From the NCBI GenBank assembly GCA_902495085.1, contig CABUWA010000013.1:1-23037 (forward strand): a DNA stretch of 23,037 nt, in the 5' to 3' direction. Below, piece by piece: positions 13,616 through 21,483 of this stretch. The stretch is from an uncultured Collinsella sp. (GTDB taxonomy: Bacteria > Actinomycetota > Coriobacteriia > Coriobacteriales > Coriobacteriaceae). The notes beneath the pieces were generated by a model, which was given only the letters and a program-made list of their open reading frames with translations, was not told the origin of the DNA and did no database searches. A program made the position numbers and the translations under genes. Each line of letters starts with the position of its first letter. Position 1 is the first letter of the stretch.

Positions 13616-14638
13616 TTAGACGCGCGGGATGTAGAGGTTGCCGAGGGTCGCGGCCATGATGGCCTTGATGGTGTGCATGCGGTTCTCGGCCTCCTCGAAG
13701 CAGCGGGAGTGCTCGCTGTAGATCACGTCGTCGGTGCACTCCATGGCCTCGATGCCGTGCTCCTCCTTGATCTTGGCGGCGTACTCGGTCTCGGCGTTGT
13801 GGAAGGCCGGGAGGCAGTGCAGGAAGATCCAGTCGGGGTTCTCGATGTGGGAGACGAGCTCGGCGTTGACCTGGAACGGGGACATCAGGCGGACGCGCTC
13901 GGCGAACTGGGACTCCTCGCCCATGGCCGCCCAGACGTTGGTGTAGACGGCGTCGGCGCCGCGGACGGCGTCCACGGGGTCGTTGGTGACGCGGATGGTC
14001 GCGCCGGACTCGGCGGCGAACTTCTGCGCGAGGGCGACGATCTCGGGGTCGGGCTCGAGCTCCTTGGGGGTGGCGTTGACGTAGTTCACACCGAGGATGG
14101 CGGAGGTGATCATCAGGGAGTTCTGGACGTTGTTGCGACCCTGGCCGCAGTAGGCGAGCGTGAGGCCCTCGAGCCTGCCGAAGTGCTCCTTGATGGTCAT
14201 GAAGTCGGCGAGCATCTGCGTGGGGTGCTCGCGGTCAGTGAGGCCGTTCCAGACGGGCACGCCGGAGTGCTCGGCGAGCTGCTCGACGTGCTCCTGCTTG
14301 AAGCCGCGGAACTCGATGGCGTCGAACATGGAGCCGAGCACCTTGGCGGTGTCGAGGACCGTCTCCTTCTTGCCCAGCTGGATGTCGCCCTTGCCCAGGT
14401 ACTCGGGGTGGGCGCCCAGGTCGATGCAGGCGGTGGTGAAGGCTGCGCGGGTGCGGGTGGAGGTCTTCTCGAAGAGCAGCGCGACGTTCTTGCCCTCGAG
14501 GTAGCGGTGCGGGACGTTCTGCTTCTTGAGGTCCTTGAGGTGCTCGGCGAAGCCGATGAGCCACATGAGCTCGTCCCTGGTGTAGTCCCTCGTGGAGAGC
14601 AGGTGGCGACCCTGGAAAACCGAATCAGTCATAGTCAT
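13616..14638 (-). CDS. arcB: Ornithine carbamoyltransferase family enzyme (ArcB-like, variant substrate loop)
   Basis: This 340-residue cytoplasmic enzyme should split a ureido compound such as citrulline with phosphate into carbamoyl phosphate and an amine, feeding carbamate kinase. Carbamoyl-phosphate residues are intact: Ser60-Thr-Arg-Thr63 (EKTSTRTRAAF), His138-Pro-Thr-Gln141, and HCLPAFHN with Cys275. The C-terminal AENRMHTIKAIM segment is typical of catabolic OTC. The substrate loop, normally TDVW-SMGE, reads TNVWAAMGE: Asn234 replaces the Asp and Ala238 replaces the Ser that bind the ornithine alpha-amino group in OTC structures. This makes plain ornithine/citrulline less certain. I start at 14638 (AAAGGA, 4 bp upstream); ATG at 14632 is an equal alternative. 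A 47-codon longer frame lacks support. Codon use is strongly G/C-ending, suggesting high expression. Confidence 0.9.
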   Translation of the reverse strand: MTMTDSVFQGRHLLSTRDYTRDELMWLIGFAEHLKDLKKQNVPHRYLEGKNVALLFEKTSTRTRAAFTTACIDLGAHPEYLGKGDIQLGKKETVLDTAKVLGSMFDAIEFRGFKQEHVEQLAEHSGVPVWNGLTDREHPTQMLADFMTIKEHFGRLEGLTLAYCGQGRNNVQNSLMITSAILGVNYVNATPKELEPDPEIVALAQKFAAESGATIRVTNDPVDAVRGADAVYTNVWAAMGEESQFAERVRLMSPFQVNAELVSHIENPDWIFLHCLPAFHNAETEYAAKIKEEHGIEAMECTDDVIYSEHSRCFEEAENRMHTIKAIMAATLGNLYIPRV

Positions 14639-14864
14639 GTTTCCTTTCGTCGGTTCTTGCCTACCCCCGACGGACGCCCCGCACGTGGGCCCCTCCAGAC
14701 AGGTCAGGCGTTTCGTTCGCCCCGGATGGGGCATCGATACCTGTAGTCGGGCGCCGGTGCAGCGGCACGCCGAAACCATGACTCAAAGTCTAGGAGCACC
14801 CAGATGCCGTGTGTTTGGTACCAACTCAAAGCCTTCCGGGGGTCTATTTGTTATTTTTTACAAA
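14639..14864 (-). other. Long 5' leader of the carbamoyltransferase operon
   Basis: About 225 bases separate the likely transcription start from the start codon. The stretch holds the palindrome TTGGTACCAA (14815-14824), two copies of ACTCAAAG (about 14781 and 14824), a GCCCC/GGGGC hairpin (14719-14723, 14728-14732), and CGTCGG/CCGACG (14648-14653, 14667-14672) just upstream of the ribosome binding site. No open frame with a good start was seen. I do not recognise a known riboswitch. Confidence 0.4.
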
Positions 14865-14870
14865 TGAATT

Positions 14871-14908
14871 GTTATTCGTGAGCAATTGGCGGCTTGCAAG
14901 GCCAATTG
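14871..14908 (-). promoter_or_regulatory. Candidate promoter with overlapping operator-like dyad for the arc-type operon
   Basis: On the minus strand TTGCAA (14894-14899) and AATAAC (14871-14876) are spaced 17 bp, each matching 4 of 6 consensus bases. The dyad CAATTGGC (14883-14890) / GCCAATTG (14901-14908), perfect over 8 bp, covers the -35 box. The PucR-type regulator gene ends just upstream, making it the obvious candidate to bind here. A second small inverted repeat ATTTGT/ACAAAT (14846-14851, 14860-14865) lies at the expected transcript start. Confidence 0.45.
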
Positions 14909-14962
14909 TCCGAGCGTATTCGGAGTTGTTTTGTGAAAAATGACGATTCGAGTTAACTCGCA

Positions 14963-16108
14963 CTATCTGCTGAGGAAAGTGAGGGAAAGGAATACGAGCA
15001 GCTCGCGGTCGTGTGAATCGCCCATGTCGAGGAGTGCTCGAATACGCCGCAACCGATATCGGACGGTGTTGGGGTGTTGGTGTAGGCGATCGGCGGTGTC
15101 GATGATGTCGCCGCTGCAGTGCACAAAGGCACGTGCCGTTTGGACCAGTTCGGTAGAGTTTTGTGTGTCGTAGCTTTCGATGCGGTGGCGAAAACCTTGC
15201 GCGGTGCGCTCGAACATGGGGTTGGTCTGCGCTGCATAGGAGAAGGCGCCCATGGACAGATCCGACCACTCAAGTCTGCGCGTTCCGCTCAGATGGGCTT
15301 CATTGAGAAGGATTGTTGCCTGACGAATGGAGATATCTGCCTCGCCGAGGGGCACCAGGTCGCCTATGCCGCAGTAGTTGACGCCAACTCCTCGAATGGC
15401 ATTTTCTAGGTCACAGAAGACGCCCTCGTGCTGTTTATCGGTGGCATACGAGACGAAAACGAGCAGCGCATCGTGGTAGCGAAACGCGCATGCGTTTTGG
15501 ACATCCTCGTGTCGCTGTCGAAACGAGTCCAGAAAATCGTTGAGGGTGTCTTGAATTGCGTACAGTGAGCAGCGATCATCTTTTTCGGCAGAGATGGCAA
15601 TGCAGCGCATCGTCGATCCGGTAAGGCCCGCCAACTTGTTGATCTCTTGTCTTACTTGGGCTTTTGGCTTTCCCGATAGGAGCGTGTCGACTGCGTCGCT
15701 TTTGTCGGATGCGTCGAGATCGCGCTGCAAGAGGTTGAGCGACTCGAATGCGACGCGCTCATGGTAAGCGCCGGAATAGAGATATACCGGGACGCCCATG
15801 CGTACACTTGCTTGGGCGACTGCATCGGTAAAACATGGCGAGTACACACGTTTAACGGCAATGGCTGCGACACGCCTTTCAATCATGGCAATGAGCGACG
15901 CGTCGGATAGGTCGGGGTCTTCATAGCAAAAACCAAGATTGGTGAGAATGAACTCGCCGGGCATGTATGCGCTGTAGTCGTTGATTGAAGGAGGGCAGTC
16001 TAAGATACCAACGTTGTAGACGCGGTGCTCCCCGGCATCTTCGATGGGTGCGACTAAATCAATCCGCTCGAATGCCGGTAAGGCCAAAATGTCGGCAACG
16101 GTAATCAT
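14963..16108 (-). CDS. PucR-family transcriptional regulator
   Basis: The 381-residue protein starts with the PucR sensory domain (about 1-125, beginning MITVADILALPAFERIDLVA) and ends with the PucR-type helix-turn-helix (about 334-381), whose recognition region reads DTADRLHQHPNTVRYRLRRI. The middle third (about 160-300) resembles the GGDEF-like region of CdaR/PucR proteins. Family members activate catabolic genes, classically for purines and other nitrogen compounds, in response to a ligand. It lies directly upstream of, and on the same strand as, the carbamoyltransferase operon, separated by 324 bp with a dyad over the candidate promoter. GGAGG stands 6 bp before the ATG. After its stop lies a perfect palindrome CGAGTTAACTCG (14949-14960) but no clear terminator. 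Confidence 0.88.
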   Translation of the reverse strand: MITVADILALPAFERIDLVAPIEDAGEHRVYNVGILDCPPSINDYSAYMPGEFILTNLGFCYEDPDLSDASLIAMIERRVAAIAVKRVYSPCFTDAVAQASVRMGVPVYLYSGAYHERVAFESLNLLQRDLDASDKSDAVDTLLSGKPKAQVRQEINKLAGLTGSTMRCIAISAEKDDRCSLYAIQDTLNDFLDSFRQRHEDVQNACAFRYHDALLVFVSYATDKQHEGVFCDLENAIRGVGVNYCGIGDLVPLGEADISIRQATILLNEAHLSGTRRLEWSDLSMGAFSYAAQTNPMFERTAQGFRHRIESYDTQNSTELVQTARAFVHCSGDIIDTADRLHQHPNTVRYRLRRIRALLDMGDSHDRELLVFLSLTFLSR

Positions 16109-16347
16109 GGATGCCTCCGAACGACGCCGGGTTGCTTGAACTGCTTTGCGATATACGTGATCTTCTCATTGATACAGCATGAAGACGCGTGTATTGAAAT
16201 AGTAGACCATTAATGCCTTACCGCATCGACGGGCAAACAGTTGCTTCGGCGCACGAGCGGGATGATATTAAGCTTTCATTCTGTTTTTGCGGCGAAGGGG
16301 AATGGTCGTCGCATACAGCATGCGATGCGCCGTTTACCATCGCAGGT

Positions 16348-16374
16348 TTGGCATGGGCGCGCGGTGGGCATAAT
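16348..16374 (+). promoter_or_regulatory. Candidate promoter of the phospholipase-C-like gene
   Basis: TTGGCA (16348-16353) and CATAAT (16369-16374) each match 5 of 6 consensus bases, but the 15-bp spacer is short. The start codon is at 16407. The 298-bp divergent region 16109-16406 must also hold the promoter of the PucR gene on the other strand, where I could not single one out. Confidence 0.4.
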
Positions 16375-16406
16375 GGGTGGCATCGAATGAAATCGAAAGG
16401 ATCATT

Positions 16407-17351
16407 ATGCCCGCGCTTATCACCCATCATCTGTTTGGCGAGGAAAGCATCGACCGTCTTCCGCAGGGCGTCATCACGTCCGATGAAGAGCGCATTGCCT
16501 TTATCTTGGGCAACCAAGGCCCCGACCCGTTTTTCTTTCACATTCTGACACCGCGTGTTTCCGACTGCACGCTGCTGGCGCAGGTCATGCATCGGTCGCG
16601 TATGTCTCGCCAGTTCGCGTGCCTGCGCGACGGCGTGTCGCATCTGCTGCCGCGCGACGCCAGCTTGGGTCGCGCCTTTGCGCTGGGCCTGCTGTCTCAT
16701 TACGTGCTCGACCGCAACGCCCATCCCTTTGTCTATGAGCAGCAGTTTGGCATCGTGGAGTCCGATTCAGAGCTTGAGGATTCGAGCAGTCAGGTCCATG
16801 CCGTGATCGAGAGCGACCTGGATGTACTGATGCTGCAGCTTAAACGCGATGGCGCTACGGTCGACGATTACCCGCCGGCGGGCGAGATCGTCACTACCGA
16901 TCGCATCAATCGCGTGGCCGGCGTGCTGATGAGCTATGTTGCCGGACGCGTGTACGGCATTGACATTCCGGCGGGGGAGTACGGTGCTGCCGTTGCCAAT
17001 ATGCAGCGACTTTACCGCGCGATTGAGCCGGCCGGCTCCGCAAAGACGCGCGCGATCTCGCTGGTTGAGGGCTTGGTGCACGACTACTCGCTGCTCGACG
17101 GCCTTGCCCATCGCGTGACGACGGAGCTGCCCGAGCGCACCGGTAACCTGGGCCATCTGACATGGAAGAATCCCTTTACCGACGAGGTCTCGAACGAGAG
17201 TTTCCCCGAGGTCTTTGATCGCGCGCTGGTCGATTACGAGTGCACGGTCGCACGTTTTATCGAGACCGGTGACATGGATGCCGTGACCAGTCACGTCAAC
17301 TACAGCGGTCGCGTGCTCAATGCCGATGAGGAGTTCGACCGCGAGGAATAG
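16407..17351 (+). CDS. Zinc-dependent phospholipase C-like protein
   Basis: The 314-residue protein has the metal-ligand pattern of the all-helical zinc phospholipase C/S1-P1 nuclease-like fold: an N-terminal His pair (MPALITHHLFG), LGNQGPDPFFFH with Asp40, and GLLSHYVLDRNAHPF with His98, Asp102 and His106. There is no signal peptide or membrane segment, unlike secreted clostridial phospholipases, so a cytoplasmic hydrolase of unknown substrate is more likely than a toxin. The ATG at 16407 follows GAAAGGA; an in-frame ATG at 16377 lies upstream of that site. The next gene, an MFS transporter, begins 101 bp later on the same strand with no terminator between, so co-transcription is plausible. 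Confidence 0.7.
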   Translation: MPALITHHLFGEESIDRLPQGVITSDEERIAFILGNQGPDPFFFHILTPRVSDCTLLAQVMHRSRMSRQFACLRDGVSHLLPRDASLGRAFALGLLSHYVLDRNAHPFVYEQQFGIVESDSELEDSSSQVHAVIESDLDVLMLQLKRDGATVDDYPPAGEIVTTDRINRVAGVLMSYVAGRVYGIDIPAGEYGAAVANMQRLYRAIEPAGSAKTRAISLVEGLVHDYSLLDGLAHRVTTELPERTGNLGHLTWKNPFTDEVSNESFPEVFDRALVDYECTVARFIETGDMDAVTSHVNYSGRVLNADEEFDREE

Positions 17352-17452
17352 GGCCCGTGCGTGCCCCTTTGCCGAATCCTTACCGGCGGTTCTGGACAAT
17401 TGGGGTACGATGAACTAACTGCATATCGGGCGAATACGAAGGGTCCCTGTCC

Positions 17453-18712
17453 ATGAAATACACCAAGCTCGAGCGTAACTGGGTTATGTATGATGTGGGC
17501 AATTCGGCCCTCGTGCTGCTCAATACCTCGGTGGTGCCCATTTACTTTAACGCCATCAATACCGGCGCTTCTTCGGCCGACCTGGTGGTCGCCTGGGGCA
17601 ATGCGCAGACGATTGCCTCGCTGGTCATCGCCATGCTCATGCCCATTCTGGGCGCGCTTGCCGACTACGCCGGCAACAAGATCAAGTTCTTCTTGGGCTT
17701 CTTCCTCACGGGCCTGGTGCTTTGCCTGGCGCAGGCTATCCCAATGTCCGCCATGGCATTTTTGACCGTGTACGTGCTGTGCACCATCGGCCTTAACTCT
17801 TCTATGACGTTCTACGACGCCATGCTGCCCGACATTACCACCGACGAGCGCATGGACGCCGTGTCCAGCTCGGGCTATGCCTGGGGCTACATCGGTTCCA
17901 CCGTGCCGTTCGTCATCTGCCTGGCGCTCATCATGGGCGGCCCCGCTCTTGGCGTCCCCACCATGCTGGCAACGCGTCTGTCGTTTATCATCACTGGTGC
18001 CTGGTGGCTCATCTTTACTCTGCCGCTCATTCGCACCTATAAGCAAAAGTACGGTCGCGAGCGCGGTCCCGAGGACACCATCGGCCACATCGTGGGCGGT
18101 GTGTTCTCCGAGGTCGGACACACCATGCGCGAGATCGCCCACAACAAGACCGTGCTGGTCTACATGATCGCGTTCTTCTTCTATATCGACGGTGTGCACA
18201 CGGTCATTTCCATGGCAACCAGCTACGGATCGGCCTTGGGCATCGATTCGACCCAGTTGGTCCTGGCGCTGCTCGTCACGCAGTTCGTGGCCTTTCCGTC
18301 CGCCATCATCTACGGCAAGCTCGCCGGCCGCGTGGGCACGCTCAACATGATCTTGGTGGCAGTCGCCGCCTATATGGGCATTGTGCTGTTCGCCGCGTTC
18401 TTCCTAAAGACCGCCTTTGAGTTTTGGGTGCTTGCCATTATGGTCGGCCTGTTCCAGGGCGGCGTGCAGGCGCTCAGCCGTAGCTACTTTGGCCGCATTA
18501 TCCCCAAGGAAAAATCCAATGAGTACTACGGCTTCTTTGACATCTTTGGTCGTTATGCAAGCGTTATGGGCACCTTCCTGGTGTCGGTCGTCACCTCGCT
18601 GACCGGCAACCCGTCGCTGGGCGTCCTTTCCATTGGCGTGCTGCTGGTCGTTGGCTTTATGCTGCTGGTCCGCCTGTCCCGCATGACTCGGGCGGCAGAG
18701 CATGCCGCATAG
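17453..18712 (+). CDS. MFS transporter, UMF1/Atg22-like family
   Basis: The 419-residue integral membrane protein has about twelve hydrophobic segments. It opens with LERNWVMYDVGNSALVLLNT, the N-terminal signature of UMF1 (Atg22-like) major facilitators, and has GALADYAGNKIKF as the loop 2-3 motif and a conserved YDAMLPDI segment. The second half contains GGVQALSRSYFGRIIPKEKSNEYYGFFDI-type sequence at about 340-370, also typical. Family members are little characterised; some are linked to amino-acid or sugar efflux. A GAAGGG site lies 10 bp before the ATG. The gene ends in a region with a terminator at 18827-18862. Confidence 0.88.
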   Translation: MKYTKLERNWVMYDVGNSALVLLNTSVVPIYFNAINTGASSADLVVAWGNAQTIASLVIAMLMPILGALADYAGNKIKFFLGFFLTGLVLCLAQAIPMSAMAFLTVYVLCTIGLNSSMTFYDAMLPDITTDERMDAVSSSGYAWGYIGSTVPFVICLALIMGGPALGVPTMLATRLSFIITGAWWLIFTLPLIRTYKQKYGRERGPEDTIGHIVGGVFSEVGHTMREIAHNKTVLVYMIAFFFYIDGVHTVISMATSYGSALGIDSTQLVLALLVTQFVAFPSAIIYGKLAGRVGTLNMILVAVAAYMGIVLFAAFFLKTAFEFWVLAIMVGLFQGGVQALSRSYFGRIIPKEKSNEYYGFFDIFGRYASVMGTFLVSVVTSLTGNPSLGVLSIGVLLVVGFMLLVRLSRMTRAAEHAA

Positions 18713-18826
18713 GAGCGAGCGGCTATTGTGCCTGTCCACGGTACTCTTTTGGGGTTATCCGCAATAAACATTGCGACTTGCGAGCAATGATTTGCCCAAG
18801 TGGGTATGATGGAATCAGCTAGGTCG

Positions 18827-18862
18827 CGGGGCGTCGCCTGTGTTTGGCGGCGTCCCGTTTTT
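18827..18862 (+). terminator. Intrinsic terminator just upstream of the glycosyltransferase gene
   Basis: CGGGGCGTCGCC (18827-18838) and GGCGGCGTCCCG (18846-18857) pair over 12 bp, two of them G-U, and are followed by TTTTT. It lies 114 bp after the MFS gene and only 21 bp before the next start codon. A TATGAT at 18805-18810 could be the -10 of the next gene, in which case the hairpin would be a leader attenuator; no good -35 accompanies it. Confidence 0.8.
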
Positions 18863-18883
18863 GTGTTGCAGGGAGGGTAAGGC

Positions 18884-20071
18884 ATGAACGCCACAGTCGT
18901 GATTCCAACGTATTGGGCGGGCGATGACGCTTGCGCAAACGCCCCTGGCACCTATGACCATTCGACGCGACTCAACGCCGACAATCCCGAACTCGACCGC
19001 TGCCTGGCCTCGCTTGAGCAGGTACGTGACATCCCGCGCATCATCCTTTTGGTGGTCTGTCCCGTTTCTGCCACAGCCGATGTGTCGCTGCGCGTGCACG
19101 AGATTGTCGACGCGCATCCCACGCTCAAGGTCACCGTTGTTACCAACACCCAGGCCTCGCGCATTGCAGACCGGGTTGCTCAGATCGCGCCCAAGGGTTC
19201 GGGCGAGTGCGTGAGCCTGCGAGGCTACGGTGCCATCCGCAACATGGGGCTAGCCTGTGCCGCTGTGCTGGGGCATGACGCGGTTATCTTTTTGGATGAC
19301 GATGAGACTGTCATCGACGCCGACTTTATGAAGCGCGCGACCTATGCGTTGGGGCAGCAGACACGTCAGGGCTTGCCGATCTTGGTCAAGAGCGGCTATT
19401 TCTACGATCGCGACGGCTCGCCGCTGGCTCCCACGGACAAGGCGGGCATCTGCCATCGTTGGTGGACCAAGCGCATCGAGTTCAACCGTTGGATGAAAAA
19501 GGCGCTCTCGGGCACCCGCATCTCGCGCTCCAACTACGTGTGCGGCGGCCTGATGGCCCTGCACGCCCGCGCCTTTACGCGTGTAGCCTTTGACCCGTTT
19601 ATCACCCGCGGCGAGGACTTGGATTACCTCTTTAACATGCGCATGTTTGGCTACGACGTGTGGTTCGATAACGAGTGGACCGTGCGTCATCTGCCTCCGG
19701 AGTCCGAAAAGCGCTCACCGCGCTTTATGCAGGATGTATACCGTTGGTACTACGAAAGGGCAAAGTTGACATTCGCCGCGCATCAAAAGGAGCTCATTCC
19801 CGTTACGGCGGCATCGCTCATGCCCTACCCGGGCCCGTGGATTTCGCGCGAGCTCGACGACCGCGTGCGCAAGACCGCTATGGTCCGCAGCGTGTTTACC
19901 CGCGAGCATGAGGGCTACCTGCGCATCTGGCGCCATGGTATCGACGAGGCAAAGGCCTATGCGCGCCAAAACGCTGCAAGCTACCTGCGTTTCCAGAGCT
20001 TTTGGCCCAAGATCATGGACGGGCTTTGGCGTGACGCACAACTGATCAGTATCCTGGAGGGGGCCGAATGA
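18884..20071 (+). CDS. Family 2-like glycosyltransferase
   Basis: The 395-residue protein has a GT-A fold signature: MNATVVIPTYW at the N-terminus, the metal/nucleotide-sugar motif with Asp138-Asp139-Asp140 in VIFLDDDETV, and a later FITRGEDLDYLF motif that would supply the catalytic acid region. It has no membrane segment or signal peptide. Such enzymes move a sugar from a nucleotide donor to a cell-envelope glycan or lipid; donor and acceptor are not evident. The C-terminal 120 residues are helical and unassigned. A GGAGGGTAAGG site precedes the ATG. Its TGA overlaps the ATG of the sensor kinase (ATGA), so the two are translationally coupled. Confidence 0.8.
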   Translation: MNATVVIPTYWAGDDACANAPGTYDHSTRLNADNPELDRCLASLEQVRDIPRIILLVVCPVSATADVSLRVHEIVDAHPTLKVTVVTNTQASRIADRVAQIAPKGSGECVSLRGYGAIRNMGLACAAVLGHDAVIFLDDDETVIDADFMKRATYALGQQTRQGLPILVKSGYFYDRDGSPLAPTDKAGICHRWWTKRIEFNRWMKKALSGTRISRSNYVCGGLMALHARAFTRVAFDPFITRGEDLDYLFNMRMFGYDVWFDNEWTVRHLPPESEKRSPRFMQDVYRWYYERAKLTFAAHQKELIPVTAASLMPYPGPWISRELDDRVRKTAMVRSVFTREHEGYLRIWRHGIDEAKAYARQNAASYLRFQSFWPKIMDGLWRDAQLISILEGAE

Positions 20072-21411
20072 TCGACCGCCGCGCCCAGCGCGATAGTTCA
20101 ATATCAATCTTTCGCATCATTGCCGTTGCCTGCGCCATTTGCGTGCTGGTGTACTTTATTTTTGCCTTGGTGACCGGTATCGAGCCGATCGCCACGGTGA
20201 TTGCCTGCGCGCTGCTGTGCATCTTTCTGTGCATCTTTATCTTTTTGACGCTCAATCCCGATTCGGTGCGCTCCCAGTACACCGAGGAGACGCTCTCGGT
20301 GGCCTCGGCCATGCTTGAGGACATTAAGGGCGGTCTGACGCAGGAGTCGGCGCGTTTGGTGTGCCGGCGCATTTTGCCCGAGACGCGCGCCATGACGGTG
20401 GCCATCACCGACGAGGGCAACGTGTTGGCCTGCGCAGGCGAGTTTGAGGAAAAACTACTGCCAGATTCTCCCATCCACACGCTTGCCACACGCTACGTTA
20501 TCGAACATGGCATCGTGCAGTCGTTCAACCGTATGGTGGATGTCGTGGGCTCGGATGGCTCGCACAACCAAGTCCCCGCCGGCATTATCGCCCCCATCAA
20601 GGTGGGCGATCGTACCGTCGGCACGCTCAAGTTCTACTACAAGACCCCGCGCGCCGTCGACCGTACCCAGTACGCGCTTGCCTCGGGCTTTGCCGAGATC
20701 TTGTCCACGCAGCTCGCCATCCACGAGCTCGAGGTGCAAAAGGAACTCACGGCGCGCGCCGAGGTGCGTGCGCTGCAAGCGCAGATTAACCCGCACTTCC
20801 TGTTCAACACGCTGAACACCATTGCATCGTTTACGCGCACCGACCCGCTGCGGGCCCGCGAACTGCTTCGTGAGTTCTCATCGTTCTATCGTGCCACGCT
20901 CGACAACTCGGGATCGCTTATTCCGGTCTCGCGCGAGGTTGCACAGACCAAGCGCTACCTTACCTTTGAGAAGGCCCGCTTTGGCGAGGACCGCGTGCTT
21001 GCGACGTTCGATGTGTCCGAGGACGTGGAAGATACGCTGGTGCCGGCGTTCGTGATCCAGCCGATTGTCGAGAACGCCGTACGTCATGGTATGGGCGATG
21101 ACGACGCCCTGAGGATCGACGTGACCGTTCACCAAGACGGCGAGGATGCAATCTTGATTGCCGTGGCCGATAATGGCGTGGGCATGGATGAGGGTACCGC
21201 CGCCAGACTGTTTGACGAGCGTTCTGCCCGTCCCGACGCCAGCTCTCCCCAGGGTGGCGGCGCCGGTGTGGCCATGCACAATATTTCGGAGCGCATCCAT
21301 CGCTTTTATGGGCCGCACTCCTATACGCGTGTCGAATCGGCGCCGGGCAAGGGCACCAAAGTGCTCCTTCATCTTGATTTGTCAGAGAGCATCTTTGACA
21401 TTCAAGAGTAA
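20068..21411 (+). CDS. LytS-type sensor histidine kinase
   Basis: The 447-residue protein has two membrane helices at about 11-33 and 38-60, a GAF-like sensory region at about 85-220, and a His_kinase/HATPase module. The phosphorylated His243 lies in QINPHFLFNTLNTIASF, the LytS-family signature, followed by the N-box IVENAVRHGM and the G-box DNGVGMDEG. The second G box is GGGAGVAMHNI. It should autophosphorylate and pass phosphate to the LytTR regulator 72 bp downstream. With just two helices and almost no external loop, it probably senses a membrane-embedded or cytoplasmic signal. The start overlaps the glycosyltransferase stop and has GGAGGGGG upstream. Confidence 0.92.
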   Translation: MIDRRAQRDSSISIFRIIAVACAICVLVYFIFALVTGIEPIATVIACALLCIFLCIFIFLTLNPDSVRSQYTEETLSVASAMLEDIKGGLTQESARLVCRRILPETRAMTVAITDEGNVLACAGEFEEKLLPDSPIHTLATRYVIEHGIVQSFNRMVDVVGSDGSHNQVPAGIIAPIKVGDRTVGTLKFYYKTPRAVDRTQYALASGFAEILSTQLAIHELEVQKELTARAEVRALQAQINPHFLFNTLNTIASFTRTDPLRARELLREFSSFYRATLDNSGSLIPVSREVAQTKRYLTFEKARFGEDRVLATFDVSEDVEDTLVPAFVIQPIVENAVRHGMGDDDALRIDVTVHQDGEDAILIAVADNGVGMDEGTAARLFDERSARPDASSPQGGGAGVAMHNISERIHRFYGPHSYTRVESAPGKGTKVLLHLDLSESIFDIQE

Positions 21412-21483
21412 AATAAAAGGCTACGGGCTCAACGTCATGCGACGGATGCCCGGCGTAGTTAGTTGACGAAAGGTTTTATCCCT

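Noticed and set aside
12122..14746. Long plus-strand open frames opposite the permease and carbamoyltransferase genes
   Set aside because: They arise from strong G/C bias at third codon positions; the translated sequences are rich in Asp, Glu, Gly and Val with no domain, and the minus-strand genes have full family motifs and ribosome binding sites.
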